A stretch of DNA of 64,000 nt from Oscarella lobularis. Taxonomy: Eukaryota; Porifera; Homoscleromorpha; Homosclerophorida; Oscarellidae. The stretch's first letter is position 1. Each line of letters opens with the position of its first letter. A program made the translations under genes and the position numbers. The notes beneath the pieces are model-generated. The model saw nothing but the letters and a program-made list of their open reading frames with translations. It was not told the origin of the DNA and made no database searches. The DNA lies in the NCBI RefSeq assembly GCF_947507565.1, contig NC_089191.1, positions 1,302,001-1,366,000 of the forward strand. The letters are read 5' to 3'. This document shows positions 11,833-22,391 of this stretch, one piece after another.

Positions 11833-14800
11833 GTAGCGGTAGATGATGAATCTTCATCTATGTCAGTGTCAGTACTGTCATTCTCTGCTAGTCCACGATT
11901 AAATTGTACATATTCTTTTTTCTTTTTCGTTATCCACTCCAATGTCTTATCTCTGTCCCAGTTAGCCAATGGATCCAATTTCTGCTCGAGAAAGGCTGTG
12001 TGAGATCGCTGTGGTATAAAATGTAACAGTTTTTCCTTTAGGACAACATTTGAAACTTTCTGAATGTCTTCTGCATCTGAACGAGAGCTGTGACCAACAG
12101 TTGAGACGGGCACATTCGTTTTTTCGTCGAACGTTCTACAAATATCATCGTCCAAGATAGTCACACTACGAACAGAACTTTGCAAAGCGGATTCCGTCAA
12201 ATTCGGACCCATTTTTTCCGTGATATGCTTGATTCGCTTATTCACGTGCTCATTGTGCAGGTCGCATGGAATATTATTTCCTAATCCGCCACGAGTGTTG
12301 ACAAATCTATCCCACAATATGTGATGAGCCAGCAGGGGAGAGCAGACTGATTTGACTTGGAACTGCAACCGCAGACATTCTAATGCATATTTGCTGTTAT
12401 TGGAGGCTCTAAAGTGAGGGAGAAAAATCTTCCAGCATCTAAAGACTCTCTCACCGTCTCCCTCTTTCCAAGCATCAACGAATTCTAGCATTAGTGCTCC
12501 AAAATGACAGAGACTCTTTGCGTAATTCTGAACATTATCCTCGCCGTTTTTCAGGCATTGGCGCATGAAAGTTTCTTCGATGGGAGTACACCCATCAACA
12601 ACCCTCTCCGCAACTTTTTCTACATATAACCGCTTCTTCTCATTACTACCTTTTCGAACATCTTCCGGAACAGTAACTTCTTCGTCAAATGACGAAATGT
12701 TGAGTTGTTCACAAGCTTTAGCCATGAAATGTCCAACCACAACTGTCCGGAAAAAGTCGAATGTGGCGTCGACGCTTTTCTTTGGCTCCTTCTGGACCGT
12801 ATGCCTGTTTAGAAAACTCTTAAAGAAGCCTACCGTTCCATGATCTCTTGATAAAGATATTTCCATGCCACCTAAAAGAAAGTGTGACCTTGTTTTAACT
12901 CGTGTGAGGTTACGCCAACTAAGACAATCTTACACTCAGAAGAACGACAAGACAGTGCCAGTCTTCTATTTGCTGTTCTAGCAGCTGCAGTCGTTCTTTA
13001 GGCGTATCACCGTCAACCATGTGTCTTTGAACAGCCAGTTGACGCTCGCGTGTTAGTTGATCTCCGCCTGAGGCGATGATTCTGTCGTGAGGATAGTTTT
13101 GTGGCAAATAGCCTTTCAAAGTTTGCATAATATCGTTCATATCGCTGTGTTTCGCCTCGTTCTTTATCACGACGTCTAAGACAACAACTTCAGACTTTTG
13201 CGCCATTTCTTGCGAATACTTGTGCAGAATATGATCCGGTATACACTTTGAAAGTGGACGCAGGTGTACGATAGATTGTGTCAAAAGTCGGCTAACCAGG
13301 ACAATTAAATTCCCACGGATTTGTTGGAGATCCAAGGAATTTGGCAGAAAATCAGAAGAAGGAATAGCCATAAGAGGAGACACAAGTCCTGTGCGAGACA
13401 AATGGAAAGTTGTAGTGCGACTTCGACAAGCTAAAATGCTGTACATGTGCAGCATTTGGCTTCTGTGGTCGGAACGGACATCTCTTGCCGTTCTTCTTTT
13501 ATCGACATTGTCTCCGACAAACTTGAAAATGACGTCATCAGCTATCCATTTCTCAAGTGGGATTTTGTGCAGACAGCTTAATTCGTTTACAAGCTTTAAG
13601 TTAGAAGAATAGCTGCTGCAAATATTGACATGGTTCAGTCTGTTGTATATCTACGAGTGTCAGAAAAAGAAGCGTTAATAATTTTTTTGCAGCACAAATT
13701 AACTGACTGACCACTTTTTCAGCTCTTGATTCGAAGAGTAATAGTGATATGACGACTGAATTCCACACATCTCCCTATTTCGTTCTTTCAGCATGATTGC
13801 AACGGCCATTGCGATTCCAGGGTAGTGAAAGAAAGAGTTTTTTGTCTTATTAAGATAATCCGTGTGACTAACAATTGACGTCAACAGATTCAACAGCAGA
13901 GGTGCTTTCTCTTGCAATTCCGAAATGCAATTATCCCAGTTAAAGCACTCCAATTGGCTGAGTGGAATTTTTTGAAAAAGCGAAGGCAACGAACGCTTGC
14001 ACAGATGTGCACATTCCTCTTCCATTTTCTTGAAAATCAGGGAAGAAACCAATTGAAAAAGCTCGTCATGTTTGCTGACCGCTCTCGCTAGAGCAGACAG
14101 ATTGTCACTTGCTAGCGCTCTTCCAATTTTCCATTGAGACTCAGGCAAGTTCGTCACCCACTGCTCGTCTCTTGAAGGAGTGGTGAAACACATCTAGAGA
14201 CAATGGTATAGAAACTCGTTCAATAGCATCAAGATGAAATTACTGACCTCTACTCTTGTTTTTCCTTGACAAATGGAAGACTGATGTGGTGGCGTTTGTT
14301 GCAGAACATCTGTCATGACTACTTATAATAAAGTCAGAACTATAAAACACGTCTTACCTATAGGACAAATGTTCGGTTCCACAGCATCTCTTTCTCGTTC
14401 CAATTCGGCAAATTCCTCTACAAGGGATGCCTCAAGTGGCGATGTATCTCGATCCTCACCAACGGCAGAAAGAGTCTCACAAGCTATCGAGAAGTTCTTT
14501 TAATTAATAATGGCAGAGAAATAACTGACGAAACAAAGTTACCGATTTCATCAAAAAGGTCTATCATTCGCCTTCCGTCCCTTCCGTCCCATCTTTTAGC
14601 TGCAGGACGACTGCACACGGTATGAGGAGAGGCTCCATCGCCGCTAGTTGTTTTAACTCTCTTTTCTGAGACGTTCACCAAAGTCACTGGTGAAACATTT
14701 CGCCGAGCTTGACGGCGAAAGTCATCCAAATCAGAGACCGAATTCTCTAGTTTATGCAGTCTTTTTTTGCAGAAAACGCAAATGTACGCCGACAGTTCGT

Positions 14801-14939
14801 CATCACTTTCTACCAAAACATGCAGCAAATCCTGGATTCGCCGCGGCAACTCCAGATTCTTGCTTGTTCGAGTGAATAGTGCTACGGAACGTTTATCCGG
14901 TACATTTCGACAGCAAAGACGGCAAAGACGATTAGGCAT
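11829..14939 (-). CDS. ZAD-like finger plus DUF6589 protein, six exons
   Basis: Exons I can join on the minus strand: 14,939-14,543, 14,483-14,358, 14,309-14,248, 14,193-13,712, 13,615-12,934 and 12,871-11,829. All have GT/AG borders (donors GTAACT, GTAAGA, GTCAGT, GTCAGT, GTAAGA) and matching phases up to the last junction. Exon 1 encodes a ZAD-like zinc finger (CRLCCRNV ... YICVFCKKRLHKLE). Exons 5-6 carry DUF6589: VIFKFVGDNVDKRRTARDVR, IIASGGDQLTRERQLAVQRH, IEDWHCLVVLLS, GERVFRCWKIFLPHF and NIPCDLHNEHVNKRIKH. After the last splice the frame reads VAWKYLYQ and then needs a one-base shift to RDHGTVGFFKSFL (near 12,850). So it is either a freshly broken gene or has one sequence error. The tail is Asp/Ser-rich. 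Function unknown; the likely role is in an element. Confidence 0.75.
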
Positions 14940-14999
14940 GAATAAAACGATCGATAATATTGACACTGCGTAGGCAGGAAGCAGAAGTGAAGCGGGCGA

Positions 15000-15502
15000 G
15001 CGAAAGGACTAGCGCGCGTGAGGCACAGGTGAGACCGACTAAAACAGGCCAAAATGAAAGGGAAAAATGGCGAATTGGTGAAATAGGATGCAGCTGACAG
15101 GTGTAGTAGAGAGTGGAGTACATATATCCCAATGAACGACGTCGTGGTATGGACGTTGGGCCGCTAATGTCGCCGAGATCGGGCGCGATTCGATCTCGAC
15201 GAATTGGCAACGCACGAGATATTCGAATGCACGAATGCACTCGGAAAGAAGTTTAACGCACGCATGCATTTGCCGTTTCGTGCGAAAGCGCTCAGGAGAA
15301 AATTCCACGATTCCGTGGAAAATCTGGCACATGCGTGAACAGTGTGTACCAGGCCCTTTCTCCGCGAGCCCATCCGGGACTCGCATCAGGAGAAAGGGCC
15401 TGGGTACGAGGCTAGGGACATGTATATACATATATCGGCGCGAAATCATTTTATTCAAAAATTCGATAAGATAGTAATTTTCAGTGGTGGATTCTCACCA
15501 CT
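15000..15502. repeat. Stem-loop MITE-like element (core 15,346-15,407)
   Basis: Arms of about 18 bp, GTACCAGGCCCTTTCTCC and its complement with one inserted G, surround a 26 bp loop containing a small GCGAGCCCATCCGGGACTCGC hairpin. This looks like the end of a foldback or MITE copy. The flanking DNA shows no gene. Confidence 0.65.
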
Positions 15503-17765
15503 TTACTGCCATAATATATTATTTTCATTATAGCCTCCTGTCCTATTCGTCGTCGTCGTCGAAGAACAAGGCAATATTACTGTCAACCTCAACGTCATCT
15601 TCGAAGCCGCGCCTATCTCCATTCTTTCGATGACTCGTCTTGATGGTAAAGCAATTCGACTGGATCTTCTATGCACGGACGGACGCTTGTCTTCCGTACC
15701 ATCGTCATCGTCTTCTTCGGGACTCTTAGTCGCGACAGTCTTTCGTTTTCGTGCCGGCATCGCTTTGTCAGACTCGTCATCTCCGCCAAACTCTCCAGCC
15801 TGGTACTGTTTTCCTTCTTTCGCTGTCTTCTTCTTGTTCTTTTTTATAGATTTTTTGTTTTGATTTAGCCGCCTTCACCGTACCGTCGTTCTTTCTCGCC
15901 GCAAAATATTCTCGTTTGTCGTTGAGCGAATGACATATCGCAAGGGTATGAGCCCCTCCAGGACATCCCGCCAGCTTCATCAGACGGTAATATGAGCTGG
16001 CGCCGTGATTGAAGTAGGACGCGGCGAGTTTCGCAGCGGCGGACACGCGTTTAGGTCCTCGATGTTTTCTCTTCGGCGCGTGAGTCCACAGTACATTGTT
16101 AAAAGCTTCGTTCTACGTAATAAGAATTTAGTTAGATTTATCTACATGCAGTATATCGGTATCAAATTTTATTCATAAGGATATAGCTAAATCCTTTGGC
16201 GTTTATATCAATAAATATTTACCGCATTCTGCGTGTTTCCTAGTTAACATCGACTTAAGAGCTTTTTGTCCGCTAGACTGTCGAATATGCCTTCGAGAGA
16301 ATGGAAGAAACTGTGCGGAAGGACGCTCTTCTTTGGGTTATACGCGGACGTCTAATTCGCGGCGTTCGCCTGCCATTTGCACCACAAATTCGGTCCTTTG
16401 TGGCAAAACTGGTGTCACTCGGCTTCCGTCTTTAGGCAGATGGAATGGTCGTGCCTTCCTTCAGCTTCCCTTCGTCGCGTGTCGTGCACGTTCTTTAAAA
16501 AAGACTCCGCCTTCGTCTCATACTCGGTGCTGTGAAAAATTATCCTATTTGTCGCCGCAACCATCGCGTCCACGTTGCCGACGTTTCGATGAATCGCGAG
16601 TCAGAAATAATTTTGAATTATTTCAAAAAACAATAAGAGTAAACACAACAGGACAACATGAACCTACTAATCGATTTTCGAGTCGATTAGTCGCATTTGT
16701 CCCCCGGCCGAGCTGCCGTCCTCACTTGCCACGCCTGCCATTTCCTTTCCATGCCCTAAGTCTCACTCCCATCCTTTTCTGTGCGTGACCCACACAGTCC
16801 TCTTTCACGACTTCGTGATCATCTCCATATATCTGTAAGTATCATTTATTTATTTATTAATTATCTGTTTCCAAATTACGCTCGCCTAAGGTTCAGATAC
16901 TCTCTTTTAGGACTTCGAGTCGCCATCACCAACAAACCGCGTTTACCTAATGAAAAATCATCAAAATCGCAAAATTATAGAGTCAGAAATTGTCCCTCAT
17001 TTTGTACTTTTTGATAGATCGACCAAAAATTACGTGTGCGCCCTCTGACTCCATAGCATTTGCTGACATCATAAAATTTCGTCTACAAGTTTCCTCGTGA
17101 GTGCATTTCCATGCTTCATATGACTCGCTTTCTTGTCGACGCCGTCTTTTTATTTTTTATCGCAAATTCTACACTCCGTGCAAAAATATTCATATTGATC
17201 ACGCAGCCGTCGTCGAAGAGTATTGCCGCTTGAAGGCCAATATGCGACGAATGACCTCGCTTCATCCATGTAACGTCGAACGAGACGCGCGTGTCAAAAA
17301 TGTCGCCCGCTGGCACGCCGTTTTTCTTTTGATGGTACGCCACCGCTGCCAGTGCCGATTCGTCAAATACCTAATGAAAGTTATTGCATTCTTTGATAGC
17401 TATAAACAAACAATTCTTTTTGGTCTTACTCCCGTCAAGGCGTCGTCTATTTTAGAAATATGGCTGTCCCAGCTGTCGCGCAAAGAAGGCGGGGGCATGT
17501 TGAATGCATAGCAAAATTTCACGAACGACTGTCGACTTGTTCCCATCAAAACTGCCGCTGCAGCAGCGCGACGATTACCGTCGTACGATCAACCGTGTTT
17601 GCCGACTGTCTTCGAAAAATCTGATACTATGATATTTTATTGCAATGACCGCAATAAATGTGAAGCTTTGAACAAAAGCCCTTGCGCGATTCGGGCATCT
17701 CATGAAGGGAAAGGCGATCGTTTCCGCAGAACTTGCACACAAGGGAAGTCAGTAGCGTCCAAAAA
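15503..17765 (-). pseudogene. Mutator-like transposase relic, copy 2, nearly full length
   Basis: From 17,765 downward: a zinc-ribbon-like N-terminus (VCKFCGNDRLSLHEMPESR ... YCGHCNK); NRRAAAAAVLMGTSR and FNMPPPSLRDSWDSHISK; an intron with acceptor near 17,370; VSFDVTWMKRGHSSHIGLQ (17,270-17,330); NVGNVDAMVAATNRIIFHS and HQFCHKGPNLWCKWQANAAN (16,380-16,600); LAASYFNHGASSYYRLMKLA (15,960-16,040); and a C-terminus with KQYQAGEFGGDDESDKA. The block order equals that of the copy at 2.4-3.1 kb. A TGA replaces an expected Trp codon near 16,425, and frames change near 17,130 and 15,810. These proteins are DDE-type transposases of the Mutator superfamily. It is probably dead but retains most of its length. 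Confidence 0.75.
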
Positions 17766-18989
17766 AGAAATTGTTAGTCGACGAGTTGATATCCCTCAAG
17801 ATGCGTGCGTGTCGTCAAAGAAGCACGAGGAGGATGCCACTGAGGGCGAGGAGCGACTTTCCGACCCATTTCAGAAAGGTTTTCTATTCTCGACTCTTCA
17901 TCCTTTATTCGATTCGACGACGTAATTCCAGAGAATCGACGCGGACATTTCGAAGACATCGCGGCGAGCAAACAACGAGGCGTGTCCAACAGCTTCTCAC
18001 AAGGTGCAAAAAGTGCTAACAATAGTCTAACAATTGCTAAAAATTGTAACAAAGGGCGAACGATGGTTTGTTGCTTGCTAAAAATGTAGCAACTTAGAAG
18101 CAACAGGATTTGCCAAAAGCCATTCACAATGTAGCATTCATTTATAAGACACAGCGTGTAAAAGATGCAGGAAACGCTACAAATATTTGAGGGAGACTGC
18201 CACGCCGCTGGGTAAGCGGCGTTTGAACCGTAAAGAACCAATAAATAACCGTTTTCTATTTCTCACAACGACGATCTTCCAGAGAAACTCAAGACGCTGC
18301 TGACAGCTAAGCTGTCAGCATCTTAGCTGTCAGCATCGTCGATGAAAAAACGCAAAGGCCGATCCAAAACGGTAGAGAACGGCGCGCAAGAGCGATCAAT
18401 CGTGATATATGCAACTTTTTTACAGTACGGGGGAGGGCTAGGACGCGAAAGCGTCGCGGGCGGCCTGTTCGCAAAGAGCGGGCCAACGTACTTTTGGCCC
18501 GCTGCTATAAAGACCGTCCTTCGGGGTCTATACATCGAAGACGTCCAAGATCGAGCGGAATCCCGGCCCTCGGGGTCCCGCGAAGCACTGAGTGAGGTAG
18601 GCGCTATTACCTGTTTCTAGACACATACAGCTTACCTTCCTCTAGCGGCCGATCGTCGATGCCGAGCAAGCGGTGATTCTCGAAGCGTTCGACGCGAGAC
18701 ACGTCGAAACGGCGAAACGAAGTCGACAAGAAAATTCATTCGTCAAAAATATACTTCTGCATTACATTATCTCTTACCTTACTTGAAAAAATATCCTATG
18801 CATAAAAATCGACGAAAAAGACAACTTTTCTGTGCAGTAGCGCGCGTTAGCTCCAAACCGTCTCTTGTTGGACGGACCACAACAGACGTTCCCTCGCCAC
18901 GATCAAACACACGAGTCGGCGAAAGGATAACATATACCTCATATTATCTTCTTAGCCTGTTATATTTTTTTATATTTTTTAGGATTTTA
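17766..18989. other. GC-rich hairpin cluster inside otherwise empty DNA
   Basis: Between about 18,300 and 18,590 several short perfect hairpins follow each other: GACGCGAAAGCGTC, GCGGGCC ... GGCCCGC, GACC ... GGTC and CCCGG ... CCGGG-type stems, preceded by a direct repeat of AGCTGTCAGCATC (18,303-18,335). A 92-codon plus-strand frame (18,342-18,620) overlaps them; I do not recognise it and do not call it a gene. Confidence 0.4.
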
Positions 18990-19770
18990 TGAGCCCCCTG
19001 CCACCTAAAGATACAGCGGTTTTGCACTTCGAAATGACAGGAGTCGCATCATCGTCTTCTTTCAATGCGTTTTGAAAGACGAGATTCGGGGTATGCGCGA
19101 AGCATGGAATATGTTTCCAATTATTTTCTCACAGCTAACGTCATATTGGTCGCATTATCTGTAGAGACGCCGAGATTTTTTGATTGATTCCCAAGACGAT
19201 GCTATTTCCATCAACAGGCTAACGAGATTCTCTGCAGTGTGATCACACTGAATCAACTTCGTTTCAAGAACTGCAGACGTCATCTGAAAGATTCCGTACA
19301 CCTAGATGTCCAGCAGTCTGTCGTCACCGAGCAAAACCTTAGCTTCTGCAGCCTCTGTAGTAGATATAGCTTTTTTCTCTTGAGACGATTTGGGCAGAAA
19401 CTTTCTCATTATGGTGCGTCGGTCAGGACATGCATACTTTGGATCATGAACTTTCAGCAAATTCAAGAAGCCTGCTCTTTTCACGGTTGATGCGGGTTGT
19501 AAATCCTCGGTAATCATTCTAACCATAGCAGATTCAATCTGCTTTTTTCGCTCCGAAGAAGCACTGTAGGGCTTCAGCTTGTTCATGGAATTTCTTCAAA
19601 TTCACTTAGGTGTTTTCGCTTTAGATGAACAGTCATGTTAGACGTGTTTCCGAACGTTTTGACTAGCATACTACGCAAGAAGAAAAGTCCGGTTTTCCCT
19701 CAACATCTTCGAAATATTGCCAAATTCTGCTTCGCTTCGTTTTTTCGACATCAGAAAACACGTTGGAAAC
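18990..19770 (-). pseudogene. BED-finger hAT transposase relic (ZBED-like)
   Basis: Reading the minus strand from 19,770: RSRIWQYFEDVEGKPDFSSC with a following TSNMTVHLKRKH forms a BED-type zinc finger. Then comes the hAT N-terminal block MITEDLQPASTVKRAGFLNL and DPKYACPDRRTIMRKFLP (19,586-19,390). Catalytic-domain scraps TAENLVSLLMEIAS, GVSTDNATNMTLAV and PCFAHTPNLVFQNALKE end near 19,030. At least three frame changes separate the blocks. hAT enzymes make 8-bp target duplications; I could not see them here. Confidence 0.75.
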
Positions 19771-20001
19771 TATTCAGAGAGGAAATAGCCAAGAAAATAT
19801 GAAAGAAATGGCTTCGGAAAGGCAGAGTGTCACGCGCCTGTCACGCACGCTAGTAAAGACGCACGCACGTCACATGCACAAACGACGCACTCGCGTTACT
19901 CTTGCGTGCGTTAAAGTATTACTTCATTAAATATCGTATCGTTTGCGAAACGATACGGCAAGGACTATCAATACTTTCTGGGCAGTCGCGATATTGCCAG
20001 T

Positions 20002-20119
20002 ATGGATACGCCTATCGATATATCGCCCATCTTTGAATCTTACGGGACAGACGATTCCAATGATGTCATTCCCGATGACGCACGACGTTCGACGCGATCG
20101 CTAGCGCGCCTTAAAGTGA
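20002..20119 (+). other. Possible first exon, unrecognised
   Basis: An ATG at 20,002 opens a frame (MDTPIDISPIFESYG ... RRSTRSLARLK) that ends at a plausible donor GTGAGG near 20,118. There is no family match and no following exon found, so this is only a candidate. DNA from 19,771 to 20,001 is empty apart from a CACGC/GCACG-rich stretch. Confidence 0.2.
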
Positions 20120-21133
20120 GGAAGTTTATGCGTGGGTGCACTGCAGTCGTATATTTGCCTTACTACCACAGTCTGATCTAACCCGCGAGGGAAAACCAAA
20201 ATCATCAACCGCTTTTCTGAAGCATTGAAACGCCGTGAAGCTTTTTTGTTGACGTTGCACTTGAGGAAGACAACCGTTCTAGAAAAACCGTCGATTCCTC
20301 GGTGAATAACCAAGCGCAAGGGATCGATGAGCTTGTGATTTTGATTAACGTGCCTTTTTAAATGTCTTACAGATAATCAGTTTAATTAAACCCAAATATG
20401 CTTACCAGAGTGAATTTGGTGCTGGAACATGGTATGCCCTCCGGAAATGCACGTTACGTCAACGTAGTCCTCTTCCTACAGGATCGACTCTTATAAGTTT
20501 TGACCTCATGAATCTGTACTGCACTCGAACACCGCGAGGCCACAGAGATCCAACAACTAACGTTTCTCCCACACCATCCTTCTACACGATCCGAGACGTT
20601 CAATATTTTGGTTACTAGTCTGTCCAAGTCAGCGTCAGATGTGGCGGAGTAGTCTTTAATATGTAGCTTTTGCCGCCTGTTGTATACAGTTCTGACACTA
20701 ACTCCCAGCAATTGGGCTATTTTAGCCCATGAGAACCCAACCGTGCGTAGCCTTTCCAATTGATCACGGCGAACTTCGTTGACTGGTCGTCCAACACCGT
20801 GCGAATTTGGTCTCGTAGGAGGTTGATATCCTCGATCTTGTTCACGTTCTTGAGGCAGACACGTCATCAGCCAAATTAATTGTACCTGTGTTTCCAAGTG
20901 CTGCTGAACGGCTGTTACTTCCGTAAGAAGGTGTTCTTCATTGCGGCTTTGCTTTCACGTTGAGCGAAAATTGCTTCGGCTCTTTGAGATAATGCATTGA
21001 CGCCTGGGAGGTATAATGCTTGTCTGATGAGAAACTCAGCAACGTTGCAATAGGCGTTTGCCTGCTGTTTGTAACGGTTGAACTGGACGACGAACGAATG
21101 GATCTCAGCCAGAAATTCGGCTATTTCTCCCAT
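20101..21133 (-). pseudogene. Integrase-core (rve-type) transposon gene relic, copy 1
   Basis: Minus strand order: an N-terminal helical region (21,133-20,915; FLAEIHSFVVQFNRY); a helix-turn-helix GRPVNEVRRDQLERLRTVGF and AKIAQLLGVSVRTVYNRR (about 20,790-20,680); SLWPRGVRVQYRFMRSKL and RVDPVG (20,460-20,560, one base out of frame); HFRRAYHVPAPNSL; an intron 20,405-20,354 (GTAAGC ... AG); then WHVNQNHKLIDPLRLVIHRG and IDGFSRTVVFLKC. The last block carries the first two integrase acidic positions as found in a large family of animal proteins with WHIDGNHKL and HGGIDGYSR motifs; here the first Asp is Asn (HVNQNHK). A stop near 20,458 and a shift near 20,580 show decay. Confidence 0.72.
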
Positions 21134-21322
21134 GATCCACTTGAATAGCGCGTTTTAAGAAAAGAAGTAAATGCAATGGTTTAATATTACGATATACTTT
21201 ACTCTAGCTTCATAATCTCTGCTTATTTGAAAGTTGAACAAAGAAATTTCAATTATTTCTAGTGCCAAAAACACAACTCAAAAGGAGTCTGAGAAGCACC
21301 AACAGGCAATTAAAATGGATGT

Positions 21323-21985
21323 CTAAGGGACTCCGAAACCGATTGTCTCCCTGCAAAGACTGCTATTAGCAGCCGCCTTGAAGTCTTCGTAATTTCTGTG
21401 ACATATAGAAATGACCAGATTATAGTTGCAAGTCACCGCCTGCGGAAGAGGCATCCTTATATCTCTCGCACAGACGACATCCATTGTCGACTGGGTAGTT
21501 GGGACAGAAGGAAACCCGGTCCAAAACTGCTTTAAAAGGTGTAGTGATGGAGTCACCGTTGTTGAATCATTTATAGAATCAAAAAAATATCCAAGTCTGT
21601 GGCTATTTATAAGTACAGTACCTCCTTCAGGCCCTGCCTTCTCAGAAGATTTACTGTCTTCCTCTGTAAAAAGTGTAATATAGGAATAACTCACGTGCTG
21701 AAGGGTTGAGCATCATCATCCTACCTTCCTCCAGATCACTGACATAACTGCAAAAGAAATCCCACGCCCTTTTTCCTTCCTCGAAGAAGTCGTCACTGTC
21801 ATAAAATCAATGACTGAAAAAATTATTTTGGAGGTCAGTAAAGCATTCTCTCTTAAAATAATTGGCTTATTGTCGACATTGGCACCATCTGTGTCACCAG
21901 AGTTAAACATTCTCTTCTCTATTTCTTCGTCGATTAATGCCCAAAATTCTGCCTCTGTTTTGGCTTCATTTATCTGAAACTGAAC
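21323..21985 (-). pseudogene. HECT-type E3 ligase C-lobe fragment
   Basis: The minus-strand frame ending at 21,323 reads LLKQFWTGFPSVPTTQ, RMPLPQAVTCNYNLVISICH and NYEDFKAAANSS ... GFGVP. This is the end of a HECT domain; the Cys of AVTCNYNL aligns with the catalytic Cys that carries ubiquitin. Upstream blocks on the same strand read INEAKTEAEFWALIDEEIEK (about 21,920-21,975) and FFEEGKRAWDFFCSYVSD with EEGRMMMLNPSA (21,710-21,800, in another frame). An intron with donor GTGAGT lies at about 21,697. It resembles the HECT-like ends of element-associated genes rather than a full ligase. An N-lobe piece sits at 48.7 kb. Whether it is dead is unclear; one frame change is seen near 21,800. Confidence 0.55.
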
Positions 21986-21989
21986 CTTA

Positions 21990-22391
21990 TTAAGGCGGGT
22001 TCACATTAGCTGAGGCTGGGCCAGCGTCCGTCCAGCGTCAGCGTTGCGTCAGTCAGCGTTGCGAATGTATTTGCGTAAACTCGTTCACATAGCCAATTAG
22101 ACCAGCGTCATTATCTTAGCGCACTCTAAACAATTTGATACGTAATGAATGAATGTTTCATTATTACGTTTAGAATATTAAATCACGTGATTAAGTAACG
22201 CTTTTTGATTTGTCATTTACCCATTGTTGACGCTGGGTTTGACGCAGGGATTGCTCCAAGAGCAATCCCGAGCGTCATGACGCTGGACGCACGCAAGGCC
22301 AGCGTCAGCGTCTGCGTTTTAATGTGAACGCTAATTACGCTGACGCTGGACGGACGCAAGCCCAGCGTAAGCTATTGTGAACGGGCCTTTA
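21990..22391. mobile_element. MITE, 396 bp, TTA target duplication
   Basis: The element runs 21,993-22,388 and is flanked on both sides by TTA (21,990-21,992 and 22,389-22,391). Termini are AGGCGGGTTCACATTAGCT and, from the other end, AGGCCCGTTCACAATAGCT; similarity continues inward for about 55 bp through a GCGTCCGTCCAGCGTCAGCG block. A 3-bp TTA duplication and this TIR style fit PIF/Harbinger-type non-autonomous elements. There is no coding capacity. It lies just upstream of the HECT fragment. Confidence 0.85.

Noticed and set aside
16333..16788. 151-codon plus-strand frame
   Set aside because: Antisense to the WCKWQ and NVGNVDAM blocks of the Mutator-like relic.
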